DNA from: Methylococcaceae bacterium
GTDB taxonomy: Bacteria; Pseudomonadota; Gammaproteobacteria; Methylococcales; Methylomonadaceae
Direction: 5' to 3'
NCBI GenBank assembly: GCA_028748685.1
Contig: JAJRDU010000214.1
Span: forward strand, 1 to 37,263
DNA: 37,263 bases
Below, piece by piece: positions 15,060 through 24,514 of this stretch. The translations under genes were made by a program, and so were the position numbers. Within the stretch, counting starts at the first letter, position 1, and the number at the start of each line of letters is the position of its first letter. The notes under the pieces are model-generated. The model searched no databases. It was given only the letters and a program-made list of their open reading frames with translations, and was not told the origin of the DNA.

Positions 15060-16712
15060 TCAACTTCCACCGTTCACCTTGGTTTTCAAGTGCATCGCCA
15101 GGCGCTTCATGGCCGACGAGGCATCGTCGGCCGAGAGGTGCACATTAATAACGCTCGGCATGGTTCGGTTGTTCAGTGCATTGGTAAGCGCCTCCTCGAA
15201 TGCTTCTTCGGTACTGGCTTCATAACCTTTTAAAGGACCAAAGACTTCCCCCAGCCGATCGAAACGCCAAAGACTAATGTCGTTGAACGGCCCTTCCAGG
15301 ATGCAACGTTCGGTGCTATAGCCGCGATTGTTGAACACCACCACGATGGGATTCAATCCAAGCTGCGCGTGTGTCGAAAGTTCGGTGCCGGTCATTTGAA
15401 AAGCGCCGTCTCCCACCAGAATCAGCGCACGATGGTCGGGACGCGCAATTTGCGCGCCAAGCGCAACGGGTACGGCAAAGCCCATGGTGGCATAGAAACC
15501 GGAAGCCAGGAACTCGCTTTGCTCGTGCACCTGTAAATCGAGGGCCGCAAAAAGGCAGTCGCCAACATCGCAAACCACGATCATTTCATCACTAAGCGCC
15601 TGGTTGAGCCGCTCGACCATACGAGCGGTGGTAATCGGCCGGTCGGGTTCGGGAAACTCAATAGCAACCGATGCCTCGGTTTTCGGAAAAACCACCTCGT
15701 TTCGGGCGGACACGGCACTCAGTAATTTCGTTAAAAAATCGGCTAACGCGACGCGAGGATAACGGTGGGCGCTGATCACGACCTCGTTCATCGATGCGCG
15801 GACCATCAGATGCGGATCGAGTTTTGCGGTGTAGATGCCGGTATCGATGTCATTCAAAGTCACGCCCAACATCAGCAGTAAATCGGATTGCTCTACCGTG
15901 TAGCGCGCATTTTCCGAACTCATCGCGCCCTGATAGATGCCGAGATAGGCGGGATGCCGCTCGGCAATCACCGACTTGCCGCTTAACGTCGCTACGACCG
16001 GTAACTTGGCCCGTTCGACGAATTCCACCAATGTCCCTTGCAGCCGGCGCCGGTGTAATTCGACGCCGGCGATTATCATCGGCGAAACCGACTTGGCCAA
16101 TAGCGCCATCGTTTCGGCGACCGCTTCCGACAACGCGGTTTCATCGCTAACGAACGGTTCTATGGTTTCATCCGGCGCCGGATAGCCTTCAACCATGACC
16201 ATGTCGCGCGGAATTTCGATGTAAACCGGTTTACAAAACCGGCGAGCAGAGGCGAGGGCGCGGTCGATCTGCCGAAAAGCCATCACGGGATCATCAAGCA
16301 CCACGGACGCGCAGGTAATGCGTTCAAAAATTTCGCGTTGAAAGGTGAATGGTCCAAACCGGTGATGAAGCAAGGGATCGTCGCGCTGTTCGCGCCCCCC
16401 CGGCGCGCCGCTGATGACGACCACCGGGGAAGATTCCGCATAGGCACCGGCCACGGCGTTGACCGTATTAAGCGCCCCCACGCCATAAGTCACCGCCAAC
16501 GCACCCATACCCAGGCAGCGCGCATAACCGTCGGCCGCAAAGGCCGCGGTATCTTCCCGCGTGGTGCCTATATGCCGGACCGGACTCTTGGTCATCAGGT
16601 CATAGAACCCCAGCACATAATCGCCCGGAACCCCGAAAACATGCTTAACCCCCGTCTCGTAAAGACGCTTGAGGAGGTATTGGCCGATCGTGTCGAATTT
16701 AGCGGTGCTCAT
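15060..16712 (-). CDS. Thiamine diphosphate-dependent 2-keto acid decarboxylase (pyruvate/indolepyruvate type)
   Basis: 550 residues with the three-domain PDC/IPDC layout. The catalytic glutamate E53 lies in TTREDTAAFAADGYAR. The HH pair (H116-H117 in LLHHRFG) is typical of pyruvate and indolepyruvate decarboxylases rather than acetolactate synthases. The TPP/Mg site is GDGAFQ (D435) followed by NNRGYSTE. It would convert a 2-keto acid to an aldehyde and CO2. The best substrate (pyruvate, indolepyruvate, phenylpyruvate) cannot be decided. The ATG at 16712 is preceded by GAGGTGG, and a TTG five codons upstream is less likely. It has no clear operon partner. The upstream side carries an aconitase remnant and the downstream side a ferredoxin remnant. 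Confidence 0.88.
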   Translation of the reverse strand: MSTAKFDTIGQYLLKRLYETGVKHVFGVPGDYVLGFYDLMTKSPVRHIGTTREDTAAFAADGYARCLGMGALAVTYGVGALNTVNAVAGAYAESSPVVVISGAPGGREQRDDPLLHHRFGPFTFQREIFERITCASVVLDDPVMAFRQIDRALASARRFCKPVYIEIPRDMVMVEGYPAPDETIEPFVSDETALSEAVAETMALLAKSVSPMIIAGVELHRRRLQGTLVEFVERAKLPVVATLSGKSVIAERHPAYLGIYQGAMSSENARYTVEQSDLLLMLGVTLNDIDTGIYTAKLDPHLMVRASMNEVVISAHRYPRVALADFLTKLLSAVSARNEVVFPKTEASVAIEFPEPDRPITTARMVERLNQALSDEMIVVCDVGDCLFAALDLQVHEQSEFLASGFYATMGFAVPVALGAQIARPDHRALILVGDGAFQMTGTELSTHAQLGLNPIVVVFNNRGYSTERCILEGPFNDISLWRFDRLGEVFGPLKGYEASTEEAFEEALTNALNNRTMPSVINVHLSADDASSAMKRLAMHLKTKVNGGS

Positions 16713-16905
16713 TTTGAACCACCTCAAGGAACTCGGTTAACAGAAAAACAGCGACATCAAACCCGCTTAGCGTGATTACCAATCCCTTTGAATTTCGATT
16801 TGATGATCAACGCCGCCATCCACGAGTTTCGGGATAGAATCGAGATAGATACTAGCATGAGATCAAAAGCAGACAACTGAATTCAGCCTTGCCTTGAACA
16901 GAGTA

Positions 16906-17088
16906 TCAATGGTGGAGCCCCCCAATTTTCAGCATTTTCTTTAAAACCGTGCGCGGAATACCGCCATCCCGGTAGTATTGGACTTCTATCGGCGTATCGA
17001 TATGGCTTATTGTCTTGAAACAAGTGATGATGGCGCCACCGGTCCTGGTTGCCGTCACTTCGATTTCCTGTTTCGGCTCTGATACCAA
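16906..17088 (-). pseudogene. acnA: C-terminal remnant of aconitate hydratase (AcnA)
   Basis: The 60-codon frame reads EVTATRTGGA, then HIDTPIEVQYYRDGGI, then TVLKKMLK near its end. IDT.(V/I)EV.YYR.GGI followed by a V-L-(R/K)-(K/Q) helix is the very C-terminus of aconitase A. There is no sign of the [4Fe-4S] core or swivel domains upstream, where the frame soon hits a stop (TAA in GAGCGCTAA). The expected aconitase wording between the two conserved parts has drifted. It is a broken relic of the last ~50 residues; a functional aconitase is presumably elsewhere. Confidence 0.8.
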
Positions 17089-17152
17089 AAGAATCAGTTA
17101 GCGCTCCAGAATCTAATCAGCGAATCAATTCCGGCATAACGATTTAATTTGG

Positions 17153-17181
17153 TTTCTTTGGCACCACAAAAGTCTTATAGT
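17153..17181 (+). promoter_or_regulatory. Possible sigma-70 promoter of the bacterioferritin-like gene
   Basis: A good -10 box TATAGT (17176-17181) stands 17 bases after a weak -35, TTTCTT (17153-17158). It lies 34 bp before the start codon. I saw no obvious Fur box. Low confidence because the -35 is poor. Confidence 0.35.
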
Positions 17182-17214
17182 GAAGGCCGCTTCATCCTGA
17201 CACAGGAGGCTATC

Positions 17215-17658
17215 ATGGCTAACATCGAAATCGATCAAGACGCCGTCATCAAGGTGTTGAATAATATTCTCGAAGCCGAATTGGCTGGCGTTGTCCGCTA
17301 CACGCATTATGCTTTTATGGTTTTCGGCTATAACCGCATTCCGATCGTATCCTGGATGCGCGCCCAAGCCACCGAGTCCCTGGCGCATGCCGACCAGGCC
17401 GGCGAGATGATCACTCATCTAGGCGGCCATCCGTCCCTGGGCATCGGCCCGTTGTTGGAAACCCATCGCCACGACATCGGCGATATACTGCGCGAATCCC
17501 TAGACCACGAAACACGGGCCTTGGCGGAATACCATCGTTTGCTCGATCTGGTAAACGGGCGCAACGTGCTGCTGGAGGAATATGCGAGGCGGATGTGTGC
17601 CCTGGAAGAAACGCATGTGGGCGAGGTGCGGAAGATGCTGTCAAAACCCGGAGAATAA
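17215..17658 (+). CDS. Bacterioferritin-like ferritin-family protein
   Basis: 147 residues, a four-helix ferritin-like protein for iron oxidation and storage or oxidative protection. The start ATG at 17215 has a perfect AGGAGG at 17204-17209, and upstream frame extension is not used. Di-iron ligand candidates: E22 with Y29 in the first helix, E54 and H58 in ESLAHAD, E99 in the third helix, and E131-x-x-H134 in the last. The second helix has E-x3-H where E. coli Bfr has E51-M52-K53-H54. The position of the haem-ligand methionine is leucine, so haem binding of the classic type is doubtful. It is followed 32 bp later by fumC. Confidence 0.85.
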   Translation: MANIEIDQDAVIKVLNNILEAELAGVVRYTHYAFMVFGYNRIPIVSWMRAQATESLAHADQAGEMITHLGGHPSLGIGPLLETHRHDIGDILRESLDHETRALAEYHRLLDLVNGRNVLLEEYARRMCALEETHVGEVRKMLSKPGE

Positions 17659-17690
17659 AGAGGCAAGGCTTTCGGCGGCGGACCAGAAGC

Positions 17691-19094
17691 ATGGGCGGCG
17701 AGTCACCCACCAACCGAATCGAGACCGACTCGATGGGCGCCATTGAGGTGCCCGCCGACAAATATTGGGGCGCGCAAACCCAGCGCTCGCTGGAACATTT
17801 CAAAATCGGCGACGAACGCCTGCCACGGCCGTTTATACGAGCTCTGGGCATCGTCAAACGTTGCGCGGCGCTGACCAACATCGCCCAATGCAACATTGAC
17901 GAAAAAATCGGACAGGCCATCGCCGATACGGCGCAAGATGTGATAAACGGCAAGGTGGACGAGCACTTTCCGCTGGTAATCTGGCAAACCGGCTCCGGCA
18001 CGCAATCGAATATGAACGCCAACGAAGTGATCGCCAATCTGGCTAGCCAGCGGCTAGGCGGTGCGCTGGGATCAAAATCGCCGGTCCATCCCAATGATCA
18101 TTGCAACCTCGGCCAATCGACCAACGACGTTTTTCCGACCGCGATGCATATCTCCACGGTCGAGCAACTCCATCATCTGTTGCTACCGGCACTGCGGCAT
18201 TTGCACCAGGCGCTATTGGAAAAATCCCAGGCATGGGAAGCCATCATCAAGATCGGACGCACCCATTTGCAGGACGCCACGCCGTTGACGCTGGGCCAGG
18301 AATTTTCCGGTTATGCCGCGCAACTGCAACTGGCTAACGAGCGGATTAACGACAGTATCAAACGCCTGTATCCGCTCGCCCAAGGCGGCACGGCGGTAGG
18401 GACCGGCCTGAATACCAAGCCCGGTTTTGCGGAAGTCTTTGCCGAACAAGTGGCGAGCCTTACCGGCCTGCCGTTCAGTTCCGCCGCTAACAAGTTCGAA
18501 GCGATGGCCAGCCACGATGCGCTGGTGGAAATTTCCGGAGTGCTGAACTGCATCGCCGTCGGCCTTAATAAAATCGCCAACGACATCCGCCTGCTCGGCT
18601 CCGGTCCTCGATCCGGGCTGGGCGAGCTGATTCTGCCGGCCAATGAACCCGGCTCGTCTATCATGCCGGGTAAAGTCAATCCCACCCAATGCGAAGCACT
18701 CAGCATGGTATGCGCTCAGGTCATGGGCAACCACGTCACCGTGACGATTGCCGGCGCCCAGGGGCATTTGGAGCTGAATGCCTTCAAGCCGGTCATTATT
18801 TTTAACGTGCTGCAATCGATACGGCTGCTAGGCGATGCGGCGATCAGCTTTACCGATCACTGCGTAACAGGCATAAAGCCGGATACCGGCCGCATTGCCG
18901 AGATGATGGAAAGATCGCTGATGCTGGTCACCGCCCTGGTTCCGCACATCGGTTACGACAACGCCGCCCATATCGCGAAAATGGCTTTAAACAATCGAAG
19001 CACACTGCGCGAAGAGGCTGTTGCCAGCGGTTTAATCACCGCCGAAATGTTCGATGCGGTAGTCCGGCCGGAACGGATGATCTCGCCAAGATAG
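17691..19094 (+). CDS. fumC: Class II fumarate hydratase
   Basis: 467 residues, the oxygen-stable, iron-free fumarase of the TCA cycle (fumarate + water to malate). The superfamily signature [11 protein letters not shown] starts at G321 and includes the catalytic serine. [13 protein letters not shown] starts at T100. [16 protein letters not shown] holds the catalytic-site T191-H192. The ATG at 17691 gives the standard N-terminus ending in [20 protein letters not shown] longer frame from 17595 lies inside the bacterioferritin gene and is rejected. The ribosome binding site is weak, which suggests coupling to the gene 32 bp upstream. An aspartase or argininosuccinate lyase is excluded by the FumC-type motifs and the start. 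Confidence 0.95.
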   Translation: MGGESPTNRIETDSMGAIEVPADKYWGAQTQRSLEHFKIGDERLPRPFIRALGIVKRCAALTNIAQCNIDEKIGQAIADTAQDVINGKVDEHFPLVIWQTGSGTQSNMNANEVIANLASQRLGGALGSKSPVHPNDHCNLGQSTNDVFPTAMHISTVEQLHHLLLPALRHLHQALLEKSQAWEAIIKIGRTHLQDATPLTLGQEFSGYAAQLQLANERINDSIKRLYPLAQGGTAVGTGLNTKPGFAEVFAEQVASLTGLPFSSAANKFEAMASHDALVEISGVLNCIAVGLNKIANDIRLLGSGPRSGLGELILPANEPGSSIMPGKVNPTQCEALSMVCAQVMGNHVTVTIAGAQGHLELNAFKPVIIFNVLQSIRLLGDAAISFTDHCVTGIKPDTGRIAEMMERSLMLVTALVPHIGYDNAAHIAKMALNNRSTLREEAVASGLITAEMFDAVVRPERMISPR

Positions 19095-19226
19095 GACGTC
19101 GTGTTATTCCATCGCGATTGAGGAAAAGCATGTAAAGCGATGGAAATTTCAACATTAACAGTCTCCGTATGCGTCGCGCTTTGCTTGTCGCTGGAAAGCG
19201 AGAACCGAGCCTGTCGATACCTCCGT

Positions 19227-20027
19227 TCACTGGTCTACAAACTCCATCGCTTCCCGCCACCACGGACGCCACGGTTCCATGGGCAAGGTGTTATGGCCCG
19301 CACCTTCGAAACGCCAGAGCTTTTTTCGTTCCGGTAGAGCCTCGAACAGGGCCATTGTGCGCCGGTTCGGGATCACCTCATCATGCTCGGCCAACAGCAC
19401 CGCGATAGGGTCCTGAAAATCACGAAGTTTTGGAACATTGTCGTATTTATCCCGGATCAGCCACTTAGCCAGAAAAAACCAATAATGATGCTGCGCGACC
19501 TTGTCCATCGCATCGAACGGCGTGATCAACAGCAATCCCTTCACGGGAACCTGCTGCGACGCCACGATGCCAGCCACGACGCCACTGCCCAGCGATTCGC
19601 CGCACAGGAACAAAGGCTCCTTGAATTCGCGCCAGGCCATTTTGGCGGTGGCAATGCCATCCTCAATCAATGCCGCCTCGGAAGGCGTTCCTCCCCGCTC
19701 GCCGTAACCCGGATACTCGGCGACAATGACTCGGTACCCCAAGCCTTGTAAGGCGTCGATGAAATACGTCCGATGTAGGGCCGAACCCGCGTTGCCGTGA
19801 AAAACCAACACCGTGCCTTTCGTATCGGCCGGAGGTGTTCTGCTCATCAAGCCATGCAGTTCGCCGCCGGATGGCCAGGCTTGCAAATTCAAAGCCACAA
19901 GCAATTCTTCCTGCTGTGCTTGACTATAGCGGACCGGGAAATACATCATTTTGCGCTGCAGTAGAAACACCGCCAGCAGTATCAGCAAATAGGTCAATAG
20001 AAAAGTCATAACGCCTGGAATTTTCAT
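19227..20027 (-). CDS. Membrane-anchored alpha/beta hydrolase (YfhR/Bem46-like)
   Basis: 266 residues. One N-terminal hydrophobic helix (about 7-23) should anchor the protein in the inner membrane with the catalytic domain outside. The fold shows the oxyanion strand VLVFHGNAGS, the nucleophile elbow GESLGSG (S145), and candidates for the acid (D216 in AEHDEVIP) and base (H245 in GAGHNTLP). This matches the Bem46/YfhR branch of serine hydrolases, whose substrates are not known. It lies 53 bp after the FapA-family gene on the same strand and may be co-transcribed with it. Its 3' end converges on fumC. Confidence 0.85.
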   Translation of the reverse strand: MKIPGVMTFLLTYLLILLAVFLLQRKMMYFPVRYSQAQQEELLVALNLQAWPSGGELHGLMSRTPPADTKGTVLVFHGNAGSALHRTYFIDALQGLGYRVIVAEYPGYGERGGTPSEAALIEDGIATAKMAWREFKEPLFLCGESLGSGVVAGIVASQQVPVKGLLLITPFDAMDKVAQHHYWFFLAKWLIRDKYDNVPKLRDFQDPIAVLLAEHDEVIPNRRTMALFEALPERKKLWRFEGAGHNTLPMEPWRPWWREAMEFVDQ

Positions 20028-20080
20028 GACAAATTACGAGTTGGCAAGCCACGGACTAAGCTAACAGGGTTCGATACATC

Positions 20081-21724
20081 CTAACCCCCTATGCTCCCGT
20101 AAATGATTTCACTCTCGACCAACTGGAAAGCGCCTTTCCCCCTATCGAGATTATTTCTCCAAAAATGATTTCCAATCTGGATTTCGACACCGGAATAGAC
20201 CGTGTCGTCGACAATCACTTGAACCTGCTCGGCGAGCGTCATTTCCGTGTGTAAATCGGCAAGATCGGCATGAAGCTGGGCATTATCATTTTCAAGCTTT
20301 TCCTTGGTATTGATAGCCTTGTCCAGCAAGTCGTTTTTGTTCTTTTCGGGGTGAGCGGAGATAAAGGTGAACACTTTCTTGATGTCCTCCAATTCCTTTT
20401 CGTTCGCTTCAATCATCCGTTTCAGCTTGTCCAACCTGGCGTGAAGCAGAGGGTTAAAACCGACCCTAATCTTGGTGATAAAGCCGGCGTTCGATCCTAT
20501 CTTAGCCGCCCAGACCAGAGCCGTTGCGCAGGTAAAACCACCGATGATGCGGCCTTTTTTGCCGCCGGGTTTTCCCACCACTATTTGATTCAGCGAGACC
20601 AGATGATTGTGCATGGAGTATTCTTCGATGTTGATGTCCACGCCGGCTTCCATATAGACGTTTTCGGCATAACGGGTGCTAATGGAACCCTTGCTGACGA
20701 CTCGCGCGTTGAAGATGGGCGCTTCTTTGGGATCGGCGGTATGTTCACTGTGACCAATCACGCCGCCTTTGATGACAATATCGCCACCGGCTTCAATTTC
20801 CGCCGCCTCGACGGTGCCGCCGACGAATACGTCTCCCGACGCATGAACTTTCATCCCCTCTTTAACATCGCCCTTGATGATGATGGCACCGTCAAAACTC
20901 ACGTTTCCGGTTGAAATATCCACTACTTTCACGCTGATGGTGGGATCCACCGTGACACCATTAGGGGCTAGCTTGGGTTGGCCGGTAATCGAAGCCAGTA
21001 ACAGATTGTTGTCGCCGGGATCAATCTGTGCGCCCTGTAGTCTGGATGAAAACTGCACATCCTTTCCTGCCTTCGGACTCAGCACTTGCCCGGTCACATC
21101 CTGACCATTTTTTCCCGCGGTAGGCGGCGTGCGGCGCATTAGCGGACTGCCTTGTTTTACGACGATCATCCCCCCAAGCTCGCGGTAATCGACATTACCA
21201 TGCTCGTCTTCCAGGGGCTTCCGTTCCCGCATTTCCGGCAACAGGCTTTGAAATTGCGCGTCAACCCCAGGCTCGGGAGGCTGTCCCTTGGCGATGATAC
21301 GATCCTTAACATCGCGCTCTTTTAAGGCTGCCTCGATGACAGGGATCATGACGCCGTAGACCACCCCTTTCTCCTGCAAAGCCTGCTCGACTTGAGCCAG
21401 ATTGACCGGGTGGCCGCCGCATGGGGGTTCTAAAGTCAGCCTAGCGATCATTCTATCGGCGTCGATGTCAATAATGCATCTCCCGTCGCGACGCTCACCG
21501 ATTTCCAGCACAAAATTCTCATTGGATTCACTATATTGAGTGACCAGCCGTGAGAGCGAGTTTTCATGCAAATACAAGTGGGAGAAACCTTGTTTAGCCA
21601 AGGCCTCTTCGATCGCTGCTTTGTCCAAGGGGGGCTTATCTTCAAGCGCTTCAAATTCGGCGAGCAACTTACCCTCGTCGTTCAACTTAAACGTCAGCAC
21701 ATCGGTCAATAACACATCAGTCAC
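20081..21724 (-). CDS. FapA-family protein (DUF342, flagellar assembly protein A)
   Basis: 547 residues with the DUF342/FapA layout: an N-terminal alpha/beta region, a middle part with GGMIVVKQGSPLMRRTPPTAGKNGQDVTG, then a right-handed beta-solenoid made of repeats such as GAIIIKGDVKEGMKVHASGDVFVGGTVEAAEIEAGGDI, and a C-terminal coiled coil (about 440-505). FapA has been tied to flagellar placement in Vibrio, but many copies occur away from flagellar genes, as here, so the role is open. The start is GTG at 21724 with AAGGA eight bases upstream. It is cytoplasmic, with no signal peptide. Confidence 0.85.
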   Translation of the reverse strand: MTDVLLTDVLTFKLNDEGKLLAEFEALEDKPPLDKAAIEEALAKQGFSHLYLHENSLSRLVTQYSESNENFVLEIGERRDGRCIIDIDADRMIARLTLEPPCGGHPVNLAQVEQALQEKGVVYGVMIPVIEAALKERDVKDRIIAKGQPPEPGVDAQFQSLLPEMRERKPLEDEHGNVDYRELGGMIVVKQGSPLMRRTPPTAGKNGQDVTGQVLSPKAGKDVQFSSRLQGAQIDPGDNNLLLASITGQPKLAPNGVTVDPTISVKVVDISTGNVSFDGAIIIKGDVKEGMKVHASGDVFVGGTVEAAEIEAGGDIVIKGGVIGHSEHTADPKEAPIFNARVVSKGSISTRYAENVYMEAGVDINIEEYSMHNHLVSLNQIVVGKPGGKKGRIIGGFTCATALVWAAKIGSNAGFITKIRVGFNPLLHARLDKLKRMIEANEKELEDIKKVFTFISAHPEKNKNDLLDKAINTKEKLENDNAQLHADLADLHTEMTLAEQVQVIVDDTVYSGVEIQIGNHFWRNNLDRGKGAFQLVESEIIYGSIGG

Positions 21725-21842
21725 GGTTTATTCCTTGGAGAATTATTGCGGGCCGCGATGGCTTGCGATCTGAACCACCCTAAGCCCGAGACTAACAAAT
21801 AAACTCAAGCAAATGCAAACCGCCTGATTGCAACCCGGTTTT

Positions 21843-22550
21843 TTATGAAAATGCGGCTCGTAAACCTGCCGCTTCAAGTTCAAGCCGCCGCAACACAAAC
21901 CTGCAATTGGCGGTTACCAACGCCGCGCAGGTGCTGGCATCTACTGGTAATTCGATCGCCTTCCAAGCCGTCGCCGGCCCATATTCGGTGGGAACAACCA
22001 GTAAATCGCCGCCTTCTTCCAGTTCGACTTCACATTGCTCCAAGCCCAGGGCGATACCGCGACCCACCGCTTTGACAAACGCCTCTTTCTTGGTCCACAG
22101 CCGGTAAAAAGTCTTGGTCCGTTCCGCCTCTGGCAATAATTGCCAACGCTCGAATTCCCGGTCGGAAAAACAGCGTCTGGCGATGCTTTCCAAGCTAGCT
22201 CTTGGCTTGATGCTTTCGATGTCAATACCGATGTCGGGGAAATCGGCCACGGCAATGATCAATGAATCGCCCGAGTGGGAAAGGTTGAAATGCAGAGAAC
22301 CGCAAGCCAAGCGGGGCTTGCCGTGTTCGCCGATTTCAAACGCCAAGTCTGCCGGATCGGCGTGCAGATAGCCGGCCAGCGTCCGCCTTAACAGTACGCG
22401 TACCGCAATATAACGATCTCGCATAAGCGGCAGCTTGAAAGCTTGGGCCTTTTGCCGTTCGCTATCGTTTAATACGCCGGCCGAACGCTGCACTTCTTCC
22501 GCCTCTAACGCCAGACGTCCGTGCCAGACATCGACAAAATACTGCTGCAC
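21843..22550 (-). CDS. 4'-phosphopantetheinyl transferase, Sfp type
   Basis: 235 residues. It transfers the phosphopantetheine arm of CoA to carrier proteins, activating acyl or peptidyl carrier domains. The two family motifs are present: GIDIE with D110 and E112 (Mg2+ ligands), and WTKKEAFVKAVGRG with E156 and K160. Sfp/Gsp length (about 220-240) fits; AcpS would be half as long. The start is GTG at 22550, with GAGGAG six bases upstream. It is on the minus strand, divergent from ilvB, with fapA 118 bp downstream. No polyketide or nonribosomal peptide cluster is in the window, so the client protein is unknown. Confidence 0.92.
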   Translation of the reverse strand: MQQYFVDVWHGRLALEAEEVQRSAGVLNDSERQKAQAFKLPLMRDRYIAVRVLLRRTLAGYLHADPADLAFEIGEHGKPRLACGSLHFNLSHSGDSLIIAVADFPDIGIDIESIKPRASLESIARRCFSDREFERWQLLPEAERTKTFYRLWTKKEAFVKAVGRGIALGLEQCEVELEEGGDLLVVPTEYGPATAWKAIELPVDASTCAALVTANCRFVLRRLELEAAGLRAAFS

Positions 22551-22777
22551 GCATCGCTCCTCGTTTTGGGTTTACACCATGGCCGCCGCCGAAAACCTAA
22601 GCAAAACACTTGGTTTTCCTTGACGAAAAAGGTCAAAAACAGTAGCTTATCCAACCTTTTTTGTAAAATAATCCTTGTAAGCCGTTTGAAAGCGGCGGCG
22701 CCTGCATTAAAACCAGGCCGCGATGCTTTTAAACCGTTTATGATTCAGGTTCAGTCGTTTTATTCGAGGGCTTTAAA
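22551..22777. promoter_or_regulatory. Divergent promoter region for the transferase and ilvBH
   Basis: 227 bp between divergent genes. A TTGACG hexamer at 22620-22625 with a weak TAGCTT 17 bases on could drive ilvB. I checked for an ilv-type leader peptide rich in Ile, Val and Leu. The short frames here (for example one of 14 codons starting at 22579) are not enriched, so I see no attenuator of that kind. Confidence 0.35.
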
Positions 22778-24514
22778 TTGGAACTCAGTGGCGGACAAAT
22801 CCTTGTCCAATGTCTTAAAGACGAAGGTGTCGAATTTGTTTTCGGCTATCCGGGTGGCTCTGTTTTGCACATCTACGATGCCATTTTTCATCAAGACGAT
22901 GTCAAGCATATCCTGGTGCGGCATGAACAGGCGGCCGCGCATTCGGCCGACGCCTATGCGCGCGCCACCGGCAAACCCGGCGTGGTGCTGGTGACCTCCG
23001 GCCCCGGCGCCACCAACGCGGTCACCGGCATCGCCACCGCTTATCTGGATTCGATTCCGATGGTGATCATTTCCGGCCAGGTGCCGTCGCCGGTGATCGG
23101 CAGCGATGCCTTCCAGGAAGTCGATACCGTCGGCATCACCCGCCCCTGCGTCAAACACAACTTCCTGGTGAAAGACGTCAACGATCTGGCGGAAACCATG
23201 AAGAAGGCGTTTTATGTCGCCACCACCGGCCGGCCAGGTCCGGTCTTGGTCGACGTGCCCAAGGACATCACCGATCCCAATATCAAGGTGCCTTACAAAT
23301 ACCCGAAAAAGGTGGTAATGCGCTCCTATAACCCCGTCGTGACGGGACATAAGGGCCAGATCAAGAAAGCCGTGGATCTGCTGCTGGCCGCCCAACGGCC
23401 GATCATCTATGCCGGCGGCGGCGTCATCCTGGGCGAAGCGCACAAGGAACTGACCGAACTGACGCATTTGCTCGGCTATCCGATTACCAACACGCTGATG
23501 GGCCTGGGCGGTTATCCGGCCACCGACAAGCAGTTCGTCGGCATGCTGGGCATGCATGGCACTTACGAAGCCAATATGGCGATGCACGAAAGCGACGTGA
23601 TACTCGCAGTCGGCGCCCGCTTCGACGACCGCGTCACCGGTAAACTGACCGAGTTCTGTCCTTACGCCAAGATCATCCACATCGACATCGACCCGGCCTC
23701 GATCTCCAAAACCGTCAAGGTCGACATTCCCATCGTCGGCGACGTCAAGCCGGTACTGGAACAGATGATAGAACTGATCAAGGACGGCAAGCACAAGCCG
23801 TCGAAATCGGCGCTGGAATCCTGGTGGCAGCTGATTCAAAGCTGGCGCGATGTGCACTGTCTGGAATACGACAGAGAAAGCAACATCATCAAGCCGCAAT
23901 ACGTGGTCGAACAGCTGTATCAGGTCACCAAGGGCGATGCCTATGTCACGTCGGACGTGGGCCAGCACCAGATGTATGCGGCCCAGTATTACCATTTCGA
24001 TAAACCTCGGCGCTGGATCAATTCCGGCGGCCTGGGTACGATGGGCTTCGGCTTGCCGGCGGCGATCGGCGTGAAACTGGCCTTTCCGGAGGCGGATGTC
24101 GCCTGCATCACCGGCGAGGCCAGTATCCAGATGTGTATTCAGGAGCTGTCCACCGCGCTGCAATATAATGCGCCGGTGAAGATCGTCAATCTGAACAACC
24201 GTTACATGGGCATGGTGCGTCAATGGCAGGAGTTTTCCTATCAGTGCCGCTATTCGCAGTCCTACATGGACACCATCCCCGACTTCGTCAAACTGGCGGA
24301 AGCCTACGGCCATGTCGGCATGCGCATCGAAAATCCGGAAGACGTGCGCGGCGCGCTGGAGGAAGCCTTCGCGCTGAAGGACAGAACCGTGTTCCTGGAT
24401 TTCATCACCGACCGTACCGAAAACGTTTATCCCATGATTGAAGCTGGCAAGGCCCATCACGACATGAAACTGAGAGTCGCCCCCGGCACGCCGGTAGACA
24501 GGGAGCTGTCATAA
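22778..24514 (+). CDS. ilvB: Acetolactate synthase, large (catalytic) subunit
   Basis: 578 residues. This TPP-, Mg- and FAD-dependent enzyme condenses two pyruvates, or pyruvate and 2-oxobutyrate, in the first common step of valine, leucine and isoleucine synthesis. The catalytic glutamate is E50 in [15 protein letters not shown], and the FAD/AHAS middle domain follows. The TPP motif reads GEASIQM (E447, A448) where many enzymes have GDG; GEG variants occur in related proteobacteria. The start is TTG at 22778 with GAGGG about eight bases upstream. No better ATG starts a full-length protein. The stop overlaps the ilvH ATG (TAATG), so the two subunits are co-translated. Confidence 0.95.
   Translation: MELSGGQILVQCLKDEGVEFVFGYPGGSVLHIYDAIFHQDDVKHILVRHEQAAAHSADAYARATGKPGVVLVTSGPGATNAVTGIATAYLDSIPMVIISGQVPSPVIGSDAFQEVDTVGITRPCVKHNFLVKDVNDLAETMKKAFYVATTGRPGPVLVDVPKDITDPNIKVPYKYPKKVVMRSYNPVVTGHKGQIKKAVDLLLAAQRPIIYAGGGVILGEAHKELTELTHLLGYPITNTLMGLGGYPATDKQFVGMLGMHGTYEANMAMHESDVILAVGARFDDRVTGKLTEFCPYAKIIHIDIDPASISKTVKVDIPIVGDVKPVLEQMIELIKDGKHKPSKSALESWWQLIQSWRDVHCLEYDRESNIIKPQYVVEQLYQVTKGDAYVTSDVGQHQMYAAQYYHFDKPRRWINSGGLGTMGFGLPAAIGVKLAFPEADVACITGEASIQMCIQELSTALQYNAPVKIVNLNNRYMGMVRQWQEFSYQCRYSQSYMDTIPDFVKLAEAYGHVGMRIENPEDVRGALEEAFALKDRTVFLDFITDRTENVYPMIEAGKAHHDMKLRVAPGTPVDRELS

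Larger units (their letters stand above)
16713..17214. other. Spacer with an aconitase remnant and the bacterioferritin promoter region
   Basis: 502 bp without an intact gene. It contains the aconitase C-terminal remnant (16906-17088) and, near 17153-17181, the likely promoter of the bacterioferritin-like gene. The segment 16730-16905 shows nothing I can name. Confidence 0.5.

Noticed and set aside
22579-22623. Short ORF upstream of ilvB as an attenuator leader
   Set aside because: Its 14 codons contain only two Leu and no Ile or Val, and no terminator/antiterminator pair was found.
22760-24460. 566-codon open frame on the strand opposite ilvB
   Set aside because: Mirror of ilvB codon structure; composition (His/Asp/Val-rich, no motif) is that of an antisense shadow.
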